Shown: one piece after another, positions 18,436 through 27,297 of the stretch
How the letters are laid out: each line of letters opens with the position of its first letter
Numbering within the stretch: position 1 is the first letter of the stretch
Assembly: GCF_004345425.1 (NCBI RefSeq)
Contig: NZ_SLVP01000002.1
Span: forward strand, 496,001-560,000
Direction of reading: 5' to 3'
DNA: 64,000 nucleotides
Origin: Paenibacillus sp. BK033
Lineage (GTDB): Bacteria > Bacillota > Bacilli > Paenibacillales > Paenibacillaceae
Made by a program: the position numbers and the translations under genes
Notes under the pieces: model-generated
What the model was told of the DNA's origin: nothing
Databases searched by the model: none
Seen by the model: the letters and a program-made list of their open reading frames with translations, nothing else

Positions 18436-19296
18436 CTATCTGTTCTTTCGAAGCTGTTCCAGTACGGAGACGTCTACGGTTTTGCTGCCGATCTCGCCAT
18501 GGAACACCTCGCCCTGACGCTCCCCGTGGAAGTCCGAGCCCCCGGTTATAATGAGTCCGTGTTTCCTCGCCAGCCCTGCGTAACGCTGCTCTTCTTCCGT
18601 TCCGTGGTCGGAATGGTATACTTCGATCCCTTGAGCGCCCTTCCCGATCAGCTGCTCGACCAGATCGTCCCGGCCATACAAACCCGGATGCGCGATCACG
18701 CTTGTCCCGCCCGCTTCCCGAATCCATTCGATCGCCTCAAATGGATGGAGACGCGGAGGATTCACGTATGCGGCGCCGCCTTCCCCCAGATACCGCTCGA
18801 ATGCTTCCGCCATCGTGGAAACGGCACCTTTCCGGATCAGAAGCTCCGCAATATGCGGACGGCCAATCGTTTTCCCTTTGCCTTTGCCGCCTCCTGCCAA
18901 AGCCTGCTCGGCAGCGATATGCTCGACCTCTTGCATCTTAACGGGAATCCCGAGCTGAGTTAGCCGTTCGACAATCATCTCGTTGCGCGTGCCGCGTGTC
19001 GCCCGAAGCCCGGCAAGCCGCTCCTGCCAGAGCTCATTCTCCCAATCCGGATAGTAGGCCAGCACGTGAATGTCTCGCCCGTCGGCAACCGTGCTCAGCT
19101 CTGCGCCGGGAACAACGGTAATCCCCAGCTTCCGTCCTTCCGCAAGCGCTTCCTCGACTCCTGCCATCGTATCATGATCGGTGATCGCAACAGCCGCTAG
19201 ACCTGCCGCCTTCGCGCGGGCAACAACGGCGGCTGGCGGCATCGTGCCGTCCGAGGCGGTCGTGTGATTGTGCAAATCCGCTTTTCCTATAACCAT
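18436..19296 (-). CDS. PHP-domain metal-dependent phosphoesterase
   Basis: 286 residues. PHP motifs in order are ADLHNHTTASDG, AITDHDT, PGAELST, the inserted region with IGRPHIAELL, VIAHPG, EVYHSDH and GGSDFHG; they supply the His/Asp ligands of a trinuclear metal site. Relatives (YciV/TrpH type) act on nucleoside 3',5'-bisphosphates such as pAp or on short RNA 5' ends. Its start overlaps the 3' end of the LysR gene by 10 bases, so the two are cotranscribed. The exact substrate cannot be read from sequence. Confidence 0.88.
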   Translation of the reverse strand: MVIGKADLHNHTTASDGTMPPAAVVARAKAAGLAAVAITDHDTMAGVEEALAEGRKLGITVVPGAELSTVADGRDIHVLAYYPDWENELWQERLAGLRATRGTRNEMIVERLTQLGIPVKMQEVEHIAAEQALAGGGKGKGKTIGRPHIAELLIRKGAVSTMAEAFERYLGEGGAAYVNPPRLHPFEAIEWIREAGGTSVIAHPGLYGRDDLVEQLIGKGAQGIEVYHSDHGTEEEQRYAGLARKHGLIITGGSDFHGERQGEVFHGEIGSKTVDVSVLEQLRKNR

Positions 19297-20198
19297 TGCT
19301 GCAAATCCTTCTCTCTTAAAAAGGTGAGGAACGTAACCGCCGAGATCGGCAAAAGCGTGGATTTCAAATAAATCGAGTAGAACTGCCGTTTGAACCGGGT
19401 ATCTTCAATCGGAATCACATGGAGAAGCCCAAGCGCCACCTCATGCTTCACCGAAGATTCGGAGACAAAGGAAACGCCGAGACCGGCTTCTACGGCCGAC
19501 TTCACCGCCCCTGTACTGCCGAGCTCCATCACAATCTTCAGATCGGCCGGATCGATTTTTTTCCGTTTTAGCTGCTCCTCCATTACTAATCGCGTACCGG
19601 ACCCCTGTTCGCGGACGACAAAAGGATAATCCGCCACTTCATCCAGCAGAACCGTCGGCCGCTTCGACAAAGGATGATCTTTTGGGACAATCAGCTTGAG
19701 CTCGTCGCTCATAACCGCCTCCATCTGCATATCCGGGTGATTAACGGGAGCTTCGATCAACCCAAAGGTCAATTGATGATTTATAATCTCTTCAATGATT
19801 TGAGCGGTATTCATCACCTTCATGCTGATCGATATTTCCGGAAACGTCTGCCCGAACGGACCAAGCAGGCGCGGCAAAATGTATTCTCCAATCGTCAAGC
19901 TGGCGCCAAGCTGAAGCCGCCCCTTAAGCTGCTTGGTAAACGCCGACATCGCTTGATCGGTATCGCGGATCAGCTCGATGCTTCTCCGGGCGTAAGGCAT
20001 CAACGCTTTTCCCGCTTCCGTCAAGTCGATCCGTTTGGTAGACCGCTGCAGCAGCTTTGTCCCGAAATAGTCCTCCAGCGACTGCACCTGCATCGTTACG
20101 GCCGGCTGAGTCATATGCAGCGACTGGGCGGCCGCCGAGAAGCTGCCCCGTTCCGCTACCGTATAAAAAATATGCAATTGATGAAAATTAAGCGCCAT
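19287..20198 (-). CDS. LysR-family transcriptional regulator
   Basis: About 303 residues. The N-terminal winged helix (NFHQLHIFYTVAERGSFSAA, then MTQPAVTMQVQSLE) and the LysR substrate-binding domain are intact. It resembles the CysL/YwfK group. I chose ATG at 20198 (MALNFHQL) by family alignment; an ATG at 20210 directly abuts the GAGAGG site and adds only MVGQ. It overlaps the PHP gene. If it controls sulfur assimilation, a PHP enzyme acting on pAp would fit, but that link is inference. Confidence 0.88.
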   Translation of the reverse strand: MALNFHQLHIFYTVAERGSFSAAAQSLHMTQPAVTMQVQSLEDYFGTKLLQRSTKRIDLTEAGKALMPYARRSIELIRDTDQAMSAFTKQLKGRLQLGASLTIGEYILPRLLGPFGQTFPEISISMKVMNTAQIIEEIINHQLTFGLIEAPVNHPDMQMEAVMSDELKLIVPKDHPLSKRPTVLLDEVADYPFVVREQGSGTRLVMEEQLKRKKIDPADLKIVMELGSTGAVKSAVEAGLGVSFVSESSVKHEVALGLLHVIPIEDTRFKRQFYSIYLKSTLLPISAVTFLTFLREKDLQQWL

Positions 20199-20250
20199 CT
20201 GTCCGACCATCCTCTCTTCTTAGCGGTTATTATACTACAAATGAACGCAA

Positions 20251-20283
20251 AAAAGCGCAGCACCCTTCGAAAGGATGCTGCGC
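20251..20283 (-). terminator. Terminator downstream of the 145-residue unknown
   Basis: Stem GCGCAGCA-CCTT / AAGG-TGCTGCGC with one mismatch, followed by a T-run on the minus strand. Confidence 0.8.
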
Positions 20284-20297
20284 CAGCGTTTCTTCGA

Positions 20298-20735
20298 TTA
20301 TTTCCTTTTTCGGCTGTTTTTCACCAAGGTCATTCTTCTGGAGTGACGAAGCCATGAATAATATGATTTCAAATCCCGCAATTCGATCGTCTCCGACATG
20401 CGTCCCAAAAAGGTTACTACAATCATCTTGTGCAGCGGATTGCCAAGCAGATCAATGTCTGTTTCCGATGGAGCAAATTCAGCAACAAACACCAGATCAT
20501 CATCAATCAGGTAAACATCCTCTTCTTTCCGGTAATAAGGCTCAATTCGTCCTTGCTTCAGGCATTCCCATAAGAATTCGGCGATATCCTCGTATCCCGT
20601 CCTCTCACTTTCAACCCGATCCACCCACCGGCTCCTGGCATGGTTAGTAATAACGATGTCCGCCACTTTCTTATCGCCCAATTCGATATAAAAAGTCTCA
20701 TAAGTGCTCCATCTTCTAGTCGTTTTGTCCTTCAT
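20298..20735 (-). CDS. Conserved hypothetical protein
   Basis: 145 residues, not recognised. The ATG follows GGAGGTG with a good spacer, and a terminator ends the gene, so it is very likely real and monocistronic. The sequence is soluble and mixed alpha/beta: an N-terminal KKVADIVITNHARSRWVDRV segment, a central acidic DVYLIDDDLVFVAEFAPSE and a basic C-terminus (SRRMTLVKNSRKRK). No signal peptide, membrane helix or metal motif is seen. The basic tail could suggest nucleic-acid contact, but this is only a guess. Confidence 0.7.
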   Translation of the reverse strand: MKDKTTRRWSTYETFYIELGDKKVADIVITNHARSRWVDRVESERTGYEDIAEFLWECLKQGRIEPYYRKEEDVYLIDDDLVFVAEFAPSETDIDLLGNPLHKMIVVTFLGRMSETIELRDLKSYYSWLRHSRRMTLVKNSRKRK

Positions 20736-20880
20736 CGTTCACCACACCTCCGTCTTAGGAACCAGGTCTTTTTTACCACTTTTATGTATAAGGATATTTT
20801 AACCATGATTGTCCGAGATTTCAACAATAAAATAAACTCAGCCCATAAATGTAATTATTTGTAAAACTTTATAAAAGAAA

Positions 20881-20933
20881 GAAGATCGCCGTACATTGGT
20901 CTCTCTGTGTACCAGCGATCTTCCCGCAATTTT
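20881..20933 (-). terminator. Hairpin terminator downstream of ylbFG
   Basis: Stem GAAGATCGC / GCGATCTTC with an inner GTACA/TGTAC helix, T-rich on the minus-strand exit side. A second inverted repeat, GAATTTCATAA / TTATGAAATTC, lies at 20961-20993 between it and the ylbG stop. The rest of the 20736-20998 gap is AT-rich and holds the promoter region of the 145-residue unknown. Confidence 0.65.
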
Positions 20934-20998
20934 ATTTAATTATTATTAACTTCCTTGCTTGAATTTCATAAATGTTCATAGCTTATGAAATTCTAGTT

Positions 20999-21265
20999 CT
21001 ACATGCTGTAGAATCTGGTCTTATCCTCGGCATCTTTCGTATATTCCGTCTTTAATTCGTTGCGGTAAGATCGTTCAACCTTGCGCACGAACGGCAGTCG
21101 GCTTATTGTCTTTACCGCTTCCTCCGCGCGCTCTGCGTTCATATAGATCACGACATAATGCATCTTGCGCGACATATAATGAACGGTTCCGTACTTTTCC
21201 AGCGTTCTGGCCGCTTTCAGATCGCTCACCCATATGATATAACCTGTCCGTTCCGGTAACAACAT
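20999..21265 (-). CDS. ylbG: YlbG family protein (DUF2129)
   Basis: 88 residues, beginning MLLPERTGYIIWVSDLKAAR and continuing through RLPFVRKVERSYR, which match the small Firmicute DUF2129/YlbG family of unknown function. It lies 34 bases after ylbF, the same pairing as in Bacillus. In Bacillus, rsmD and coaD follow, but here they do not. It is a small cytoplasmic protein with no visible motif for catalysis. Confidence 0.88.
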   Translation of the reverse strand: MLLPERTGYIIWVSDLKAARTLEKYGTVHYMSRKMHYVVIYMNAERAEEAVKTISRLPFVRKVERSYRNELKTEYTKDAEDKTRFYSM

Positions 21266-21299
21266 CTATTCCCTCCGTCGAGTCGAATCAAGCAAAGGT

Positions 21300-21776
21300 T
21301 TATCCGCAGCCGCCGCTTCCGCAGCTGCAGGATCCGCCGCCTCCGCAGCCGCCCGTTTTCCCTTCATTGCCCGGCACCTTAATGGTATCGGATACCGATT
21401 CCGCAATCATGCGGGATACGTCATACAGCATCGTATCTACGAGCTGCTCCGCCGTCTTGAACCGTTTGACCGCTTCTATCTGGTCCAGCTCTTTCTCGAT
21501 TTGCTTCACTTTATCCTTAGCTGCATGGTAATCCGGATGGAATCTGCCGAATCGCTCGCATTCCGAGAACAGCTCTTTCGCTTTGGCGAATTGCTTGGAC
21601 AGCAGCTTTACCTGCTCGTCCTTTTGCACAGCTTCTTTCCAATATAGATAATCGGCAACTTCCGCCGATTGGTTAATAAAATCACCCAGCTCGTAGGCGC
21701 ACATCAACAGCGATGCCATATCCAGCGAAGAAACGCCGCTTGCACCATCATAGGGCAGAACTGTGGTCGTTGGCAT
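21300..21776 (-). CDS. ylbF: YlbF/RicF regulator of mRNA maturation
   Basis: 158 residues from ATG at 21776 (GAGGGTG ribosome site); the longer open frame begins without one. The central helical region (YLYWKEAVQKDEQVKLLSKQ) matches the YlbF/YmcA family. The tail has five cysteines in a glycine-rich run (GGCGGGGSCSCGSGGCG). In Bacillus subtilis RicF joins RicA and RicT to hold iron-sulfur clusters and assist RNase Y in mRNA maturation, biofilm formation and competence. The Cys-rich tail fits cluster binding. Confidence 0.88.
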   Translation of the reverse strand: MPTTTVLPYDGASGVSSLDMASLLMCAYELGDFINQSAEVADYLYWKEAVQKDEQVKLLSKQFAKAKELFSECERFGRFHPDYHAAKDKVKQIEKELDQIEAVKRFKTAEQLVDTMLYDVSRMIAESVSDTIKVPGNEGKTGGCGGGGSCSCGSGGCG

Positions 21777-21848
21777 TTGTTCACCCTCTTTTCTTTTACC
21801 TTGCTTAGAATCTATCATATCATAATCATTCAAGGAATAGATACAATT

Positions 21849-23612
21849 TTACACAAATCCACTGACTCCCGGCGCAACCAGCTTCATCCCTTCCCACATT
21901 TCCGGGGACAGGCATACTTCGCGGTGCGTCTCCGCTTCCCGCAGCACGCCGGTGACGGTCCAGCCGTTCCCGCTTCTCTCCAGTCTGGCAGGCACGAATG
22001 CCACGGTGTTGTCGTTCATCCTTAATTGGACCGGCGCCTGCCAGCTCAATGCCCTTTCCAGAATCTCAAGGCGCGTGGAATGATGATAGGACCTGAACTG
22101 CTGCATCCAATTTATAGGTACCCGCTCAAGCTCGGGCAGAAACCGTTCAATCCTGAAATCCTCATGATTCATAAGCTCGCAGCCCGTAAACTCTCGTTCC
22201 GAAGAACGCAAGGGGAACCCGAATTCTGCTGATGGATACTCAAGCGACAATTCGGGATACGCGTCCGCGAGCGGCTTCTTATCCGCTTCCGTTTGTTTTC
22301 CCCAGTCCGTCAAACTTGATGCAAGCAATGGCGAGATAGGCATTCCACCGGAAGCCGATTGCAAAAGGGCCATAATGGAAGCAACGCTTCGTCCGTGAGC
22401 AATCGCCCGTTCTATCGAGCTTCGCGTTAATTGCCATACGGACATATAATCGTCACTCTTCCGCTCTGCCACAAGCTCCAGTTCCCATCGGATTCGGTAA
22501 GGACAGCCCGGAGGAACAAGCAGATCGCCGTTAGGTTCAAGCATAATGGGCTCAGGCCTTTCTGGCGGACGTTGCTTCTGATAAAGTAATTGCGGCATTA
22601 TCGTCCACCGGAGCATTTTGTTCTCTCCTGCCCATGCGAGCTCCATCCATCCAAAGCCGCGCAGCAGCTTCAAACAGGCATTGCGGCTCTGGTCCCACTC
22701 CATGCCTTGCAAGTCAAGCTGGCAAAGCTGGTCCGAAAGAGCCGCATCCGAATACCAGATCCCCGGCTCAAGCCGGGTCAAAAGCGCCATGACATGCCAC
22801 ATGGCAGGCTTTTTATACAGAAGCTCATTCAGACACCACTGGAATAAAAAAGCCTCCCGAAAAAGCTCCTCCTTCGAGAACCATGCGGCAAGCGTCTGCG
22901 TTTCCCACCTTAGCAGCTTCTTTTCATTCACCAATACACCTAATTGTCCGCTAAGCTTCAGCATGAAAGATACGGCAGGATTATAAGGATCCGTCTCTTC
23001 CTGCTGCCAGCCGGCCTGAAGAAGATCCGAATCCGTAACGGACGCAGCCTGCATCAGCTTTGCGGTTGTTTTCTTCGGCAGGACTCCTTTCGCCGTCAGC
23101 CCTGAACCGTTGCGTGCAAGCTCCGCCCAAACGGCCAGCAGCTGCCTGCCTAGTGGCTGAAGAGCCATATCCTCCTGCCGCTGCTCCCATACGCTCACCC
23201 GATCAGCTTCCGGCAGCTGACCAATCGGAAACAAATAGGGATGCCACAGCATAAAACAATCGCTTGGCATCGCGTACAGCCGCTCCCCCCAGCCCTGACG
23301 AAGCGCAAACACCAAGCCCGCATTTTGCAATTGGATCAGGCCGTAACGGAACTCGGCACCCGAGAATCTTTGCCGCAATGAAAAAAACCGCTCCTCCGAG
23401 ACGGGACCGGCACCAAAGCAATTATAAAATGCCCGCAGGACCGCGGCGCTTGCTTCGTCCATTTGGTCCACCGCTTCTTGAATGGATAACCTGTCCAGTA
23501 CGGCCTCCTCCCATTTCAATCCACGGCCTGCCGCACCGGTCCAGAGGGGAGACATCATGAATTGCCGCTTCACGCGGCTCGTCAGTTTCTCCGACCATTC
23601 TTGTACAAACAT
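21849..23612 (-). CDS. Helicase-associated protein partnered with XPB-like helicase
   Basis: 587 residues with no P-loop. It looks like the helicase-associated (Helicase_C_3-type) proteins encoded next to bacterial XPB homologues. The N-terminal half has winged-helix-like segments (QMDEASAAVLRAFYNCFG, RYGLIQLQNAGLVFALRQ). The C-terminal part has IMLEPNGDLLVPPGCPYRIR and QLTRSSIERAIAHGRSVASI, which read like the inactive helicase-like domain of that family. It begins 18 bases after the helicase stop, so the two are cotranscribed and probably form a complex. Its precise function is not known. Confidence 0.78.
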   Translation of the reverse strand: MFVQEWSEKLTSRVKRQFMMSPLWTGAAGRGLKWEEAVLDRLSIQEAVDQMDEASAAVLRAFYNCFGAGPVSEERFFSLRQRFSGAEFRYGLIQLQNAGLVFALRQGWGERLYAMPSDCFMLWHPYLFPIGQLPEADRVSVWEQRQEDMALQPLGRQLLAVWAELARNGSGLTAKGVLPKKTTAKLMQAASVTDSDLLQAGWQQEETDPYNPAVSFMLKLSGQLGVLVNEKKLLRWETQTLAAWFSKEELFREAFLFQWCLNELLYKKPAMWHVMALLTRLEPGIWYSDAALSDQLCQLDLQGMEWDQSRNACLKLLRGFGWMELAWAGENKMLRWTIMPQLLYQKQRPPERPEPIMLEPNGDLLVPPGCPYRIRWELELVAERKSDDYMSVWQLTRSSIERAIAHGRSVASIMALLQSASGGMPISPLLASSLTDWGKQTEADKKPLADAYPELSLEYPSAEFGFPLRSSEREFTGCELMNHEDFRIERFLPELERVPINWMQQFRSYHHSTRLEILERALSWQAPVQLRMNDNTVAFVPARLERSGNGWTVTGVLREAETHREVCLSPEMWEGMKLVAPGVSGFV

Positions 23613-23630
23613 GAGGAATTACTCCCTTTG

Positions 23631-25295
23631 CTAATGTTTTTCAAGCTCGTATTGGTAGCCTTGCTCAAGCAGGAACATTTGACGCCTTGCGGCATATTCC
23701 GTTTCGCTGGTATCATCGGTCACGATCGTATAAAACCAGGCTTCGTTCCGGCCTTCCTTCGGACGCAAAATCCGGCCAATCCGCTGCGCTTCCTCCTGCC
23801 TTGAGCCATAGCTTCCCGAAATTTGAATAGCCACGGCCGCATCCGGCAGGTCAACCGCAAAATTCGCCACCTTTGATACCGCCAGAACGGGCACATCCCC
23901 CGACTTAAACTGTTCGTATAGACTCCGGCGTTCATTCTGCGGCAATTCTCCGGTGATGACAGGCACGTCTAACGAGTCGGCAATGGAATGAAGCTGGTCA
24001 AGGTATTGACCGATAATAAGCGTAGGCGTCCCTACATGCCGTTCCAATAGCTCGCGCACAATTGGAACCTTGCCCGGGTTCTCCGCCGCAAGGCGCAGCT
24101 TCGAACGCTTCTCGGCGGAATGGTACAGCTCGGATATGCCTTGATCCATCGGCACGCGGATTTCCGTGCATTTTACGGATGCGATATGCCCCTCCGCTTC
24201 GACTGTCTTCCATTGCAGCTCGAACTGTTTAGGCCCAATCAGAGAAAAAACATCCTCTTCGCATCCATCCTCCCGAACCAGCGTTGCGGTTAATCCAAGC
24301 CTTCTGGTGGCCTGGATTTCGGCTGTCATTCGGAAAACCGGCGCAGGCAGCAAATGCACCTCGTCGTATATAATAAGCCCCCAGTCGCGCTCGGAAAACA
24401 GCTTCATGTGACGGAAGGAATCTTTTTTCGACTTCCGGTGGGTTAGAATTTGATACGTCGCAATCGTTACCGGACGGACCTCCTTCGAGGCGCCCGTATA
24501 TTCGCCGACCTCCGAAGGCTGAAGGGTTGTCTTGTCCAGCAGCTCTTCTTTCCATTGCTGTACGCTGGTTGCGTTGGAGGTAAGAATAAGCGCAGCGCTG
24601 TTCAGTCTGGCCAAGGCTGCAATGCCAACGATCGTTTTACCCGCTCCGCATGGCAGAACGATAACGCCGCTGCCTCCTTGAATCGTTCCTTCCTTATAAA
24701 AAACATCAACCGCCTGCCGCTGATAATCCCTTAATCCGAAAGGTTTGCCATCCAGCGTTACAGGTCTAAGCGACACGGATAAAGCCTCGCCCGCATGATA
24801 GCCAGCCAAATCGATGACAGGGTATCCGAGCCGGATTAATTCCTGCTTAAGCTGGCCCCTGTATTCCGGATTAACCTCCCAAGAGCCGTCGCTTCCGCGC
24901 TCCTTCAGACATTCCAGAATGGCCGGGTGCCCCGCGAGCTCTGCCAGCAGCGATTCGTCCCCGTATAACAGGAGAAGGCGCTCGTTTAATTCCAGGCGAA
25001 GCTTGCCGTACCGCTCCATTAGTGTGCGGATATTCGTCTCCAATACTCCAGGCATCCCGTATCTGGCATATTTTCTTAGGGATTCGATGACCGTTGCCGC
25101 ATCCATGCCGGTAGAAGCAGCGTTCCACAAGGATAAAGAGGACATTTTATACGTATGCCAATTTCCGGGACGTTTCACGAGCTCGGCGAACAAGATCAGC
25201 TTCCTGCGGGCTTCCTCCGATAAAGGATGCTCGTAATCGAGCAGCACCGTCATATCCGACTGAATAATTAAAGGTCCATCCTGTCGTTCCAACAT
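23631..25295 (-). CDS. XPB-type DEAD/DEAH-box DNA helicase
   Basis: 554 residues from ATG at 25295 after GGGGGGAT. An N-terminal domain of about 180 residues precedes two RecA lobes. Seen are Walker A PCGAGKT (215-221), DEVH (311-314), motif III TAT (336-338) directly followed by the XPB-type RED motif (341-343, LTATLVRED), and motif VI QRIGRILRP (504-512). XPB family enzymes are 3'-5' DNA translocases of nucleotide excision repair in eukaryotes and archaea. Bacterial versions occur in some actinobacteria and Paenibacilli. Here it leads a unit with its partner, ylbF and ylbG. Confidence 0.9.
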   Translation of the reverse strand: MLERQDGPLIIQSDMTVLLDYEHPLSEEARRKLILFAELVKRPGNWHTYKMSSLSLWNAASTGMDAATVIESLRKYARYGMPGVLETNIRTLMERYGKLRLELNERLLLLYGDESLLAELAGHPAILECLKERGSDGSWEVNPEYRGQLKQELIRLGYPVIDLAGYHAGEALSVSLRPVTLDGKPFGLRDYQRQAVDVFYKEGTIQGGSGVIVLPCGAGKTIVGIAALARLNSAALILTSNATSVQQWKEELLDKTTLQPSEVGEYTGASKEVRPVTIATYQILTHRKSKKDSFRHMKLFSERDWGLIIYDEVHLLPAPVFRMTAEIQATRRLGLTATLVREDGCEEDVFSLIGPKQFELQWKTVEAEGHIASVKCTEIRVPMDQGISELYHSAEKRSKLRLAAENPGKVPIVRELLERHVGTPTLIIGQYLDQLHSIADSLDVPVITGELPQNERRSLYEQFKSGDVPVLAVSKVANFAVDLPDAAVAIQISGSYGSRQEEAQRIGRILRPKEGRNEAWFYTIVTDDTSETEYAARRQMFLLEQGYQYELEKH

Positions 25296-25365
25296 ATGAT
25301 CCCCCCGTCGTTCATAGCGGTAAGCATTCACCTCCCAGTATGCAAAAATATCCATCTTTTTATAC

Positions 25366-25411
25366 GAAAAACGGGACCCTTTCAAGGCATCCGCCCCGAA
25401 AGAATCCCGTT
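25366..25411 (-). terminator. Terminator of the CBS-domain gene
   Basis: Outer stem AACGGGA/TCCCGTT and inner CTTTC/GAAAG, followed on the minus strand by T5. It lies between the CBS gene stop and the XPB start. Confidence 0.75.
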
Positions 25412-25418
25412 ATTTCAT

Positions 25419-25841
25419 CTAATGCACGTGCTCCGATATTTCATTGAGCGCAGCGCCCGCCTCATGAATAAAGGCATCCCGCACAGCCAGATCACCAATT
25501 GCGACAACGCCAATCAACCGACCGTTTTCTACGACGGGAAGACGGCGTATTTTATGCTTGGCCATCAGCTCTGCCGCTTCATCCATGGTTGTGTCCGGTT
25601 CAATGGTCAGCACATCGGTTGTCATGACTTTCTCGACGGCCGTCGAGCCGGAATGCTTATCCGCATAGCCGCGGACGACAAGATCGCGGTCCGTTACGGC
25701 GCCAATCAGCTTTGACCCCTCTACAATTGGAATAAATCCGATATCATGCTTTTTCATTAAAACGGCAAGCTCATATACGTTATCCTGTAAAGTTGCTGTA
25801 ATGCACGGCGAAGACATAACCTCTTTGATCGTTTTATTCAA
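25419..25841 (-). CDS. Tandem CBS-domain protein
   Basis: 140 residues from a TTG at 25841 (AGGAGG with 10-base spacer), made of a single CBS pair: VMSSPCITATLQDNVYELAV with GAVTDRDLVVR, and VMTTDVLTIEPDTTMDEAAE with GVVAIGDLAVRDA. Such modules bind adenine nucleotides and usually sense energy state. It resembles Bacillus YhcV/YlbB proteins; YlbB lies near ylbF in Bacillus, which fits the neighbourhood. No effector domain is fused. Confidence 0.88.
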   Translation of the reverse strand: MNKTIKEVMSSPCITATLQDNVYELAVLMKKHDIGFIPIVEGSKLIGAVTDRDLVVRGYADKHSGSTAVEKVMTTDVLTIEPDTTMDEAAELMAKHKIRRLPVVENGRLIGVVAIGDLAVRDAFIHEAGAALNEISEHVH

Positions 25842-25899
25842 GACGGACTAACCTCCTAATCGAATTCTGCCATATTAGGATGACCAGCCGAAAGCCTTG

Positions 25900-27081
25900 T
25901 CATTCTGCCGCAAAATCTTCCGCCATTTGTATAAGCAGCTGGGCTGAATGGAGCATCGCACGTTCATCGATATCAAACCGCGGATGGTGATGGGCGTATA
26001 CGACTCCCGTCTCCTCGTTTCCCGCTCCAACAAACATAAAGCATCCCGGAACCTTCTCCAAATAATACGAGAAGTCTTCCGCGACCATCATCGCTTCCGA
26101 GCGGAGGGTATTCTCGGCGCCAAACAGCTCGCCGGATACCCGGAAGAATCTTCCGGCCTCCTGCTCGTCATTGACGACGGGGGGATAGCCGATACGCATA
26201 TGGTAGTCGTATTTCGCTCCGTACATGCTGCAGGTATGGTTAACAAGCTGCTCAAGTCTTTCATGCGTAAGCTTTCGGGATTCCTCGTCAAATGTACGGA
26301 CCGTCCCTTTCATCGCGCAGCGCTCCGCAATGACGTTATTGGTCGTTCCGGCTTGGAAGGAGCCGATCGTAACGACCGCTGGCTTCAACGGATCAACGTT
26401 GCGGCCAACAATGGATTGAACCGCCTGCACAAGAGCGGAGCCGATAACGATTGTATCTACTGTCTTGTGCGGCATGCCGCCATGTCCGCCTAGTCCGATA
26501 ATTTCCAAAGTGAATTCATCTGCCGCAGCCATAAAAGGTCCCGGCTTGGTTGCAGTCTGACCGAACGGAATCGGCGACCACAAGTGCACCCCGTATATGG
26601 CGTCTACGCCGTCCAAGGCCCCGTCTTCAATCATGCGGATCGCGCCGCCCGGCGTCTGCTCCTCGGCTGGCTGGAAAATCAGCCGGCGCTCGCCTGCCAG
26701 CTCTGTCTTATGCTGCTGGTAGTAACTCGCTACCGCAAGCAATGCCGACGTATGCCCGTCATGCCCGCAGGCATGCATCACGCCGGGAACCTTGGACCGG
26801 TATTCGCACTCCTTCTCGTCCTGGATCGGAAGTGCGTCGATATCCGCGCGAAGCGCGATAACCGGACCCGGCATTTCCCCTTTTATCGTAACCAGCAGAC
26901 CATGTCCGCCAACGCCTTCGCGCACCTCGCAGCCGAACGATTTTAATTGCTCCGCAATCCAGCGGGATGTATGCACCTCTTGAAAAGACAGCTCCGGATT
27001 CTGGTGGAGATGTCTGCGCCACCGGACCATTTCCGGGTAAAGACGCTGCAGCTGCTCTTTTATATAGCTGCTAGTCTTCAT
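25900..27081 (-). CDS. M20-family amidohydrolase (N-acyl-amino-acid deacylase type)
   Basis: 393 residues, zinc peptidase-like hydrolase. Metal-site motifs are HACGHDGHTS (Cys105, His107), the catalytic glutamates at 140-141 (FQPAEEQTPGG), GLGGHGGMPH in the dimerisation domain, and a late AEDFSYYLEKVPG. It belongs to the amidohydrolases that remove acyl groups from N-acyl amino acids, hippurate or N-acetyl-diaminopimelate. ATG at 27081 follows AGGAGGTG. The probable leader holds a notable hairpin element (27136-27170) also found in the PTS EIICBA leader. The substrate is not resolved. Confidence 0.88.
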   Translation of the reverse strand: MKTSSYIKEQLQRLYPEMVRWRRHLHQNPELSFQEVHTSRWIAEQLKSFGCEVREGVGGHGLLVTIKGEMPGPVIALRADIDALPIQDEKECEYRSKVPGVMHACGHDGHTSALLAVASYYQQHKTELAGERRLIFQPAEEQTPGGAIRMIEDGALDGVDAIYGVHLWSPIPFGQTATKPGPFMAAADEFTLEIIGLGGHGGMPHKTVDTIVIGSALVQAVQSIVGRNVDPLKPAVVTIGSFQAGTTNNVIAERCAMKGTVRTFDEESRKLTHERLEQLVNHTCSMYGAKYDYHMRIGYPPVVNDEQEAGRFFRVSGELFGAENTLRSEAMMVAEDFSYYLEKVPGCFMFVGAGNEETGVVYAHHHPRFDIDERAMLHSAQLLIQMAEDFAAE

Positions 27082-27096
27082 TTGACACACCTCCTA

Positions 27097-27170
27097 AAAG
27101 TTTTGTTTATAAACTGAATGCAAAGCGATGTGAAACAAAACTTGCTTCGTAAGCATCACCTAAAGTTTTG
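27097..27170 (-). promoter_or_regulatory. Leader hairpin element, copy 1 (amidohydrolase leader)
   Basis: On the minus strand, arm CAAAACTT and arm AAGTTTTG (27136-27143 and 27163-27170 on plus) enclose a 19-base loop with the core ATGCTTACGAAG. A third CAAAACTT copy (27097-27105) directly precedes the ribosome site. The 3' arm could pair with either. The 54071-54163 copies have the same layout but a different stem sequence. Confidence 0.6.
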
Positions 27171-27208
27171 TTGAACCATGACCTTGCAGACAAAACTTAT
27201 TTCCATCT

Positions 27209-27214
27209 ATTCTA
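27209..27214 (-). promoter_or_regulatory. Candidate extended -10 for the amidohydrolase gene
   Basis: TGTTAGAAT on the minus strand (TG-n-TAGAAT). No clear -35 was found. Transcription from here would carry the leader hairpin element. Confidence 0.3.
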
Positions 27215-27268
27215 ACAGAACGGCGCGATGCGGCATAGAGAAAGCATAGTCATAGCGGAGAGTAAGTC

Positions 27269-27297
27269 TTGCGCTGACTGGGGAAACATACTATCAT
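27269..27297 (+). promoter_or_regulatory. Candidate SigA promoter for yugN-like/ftsW
   Basis: TTGCGC and TATCAT with a 17-base spacer. It would start transcription about 90 bases before the YugN-like gene. The leader includes a hairpin AGTTTTGC-7-GCAAAACT at 27317-27339. Confidence 0.5.
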
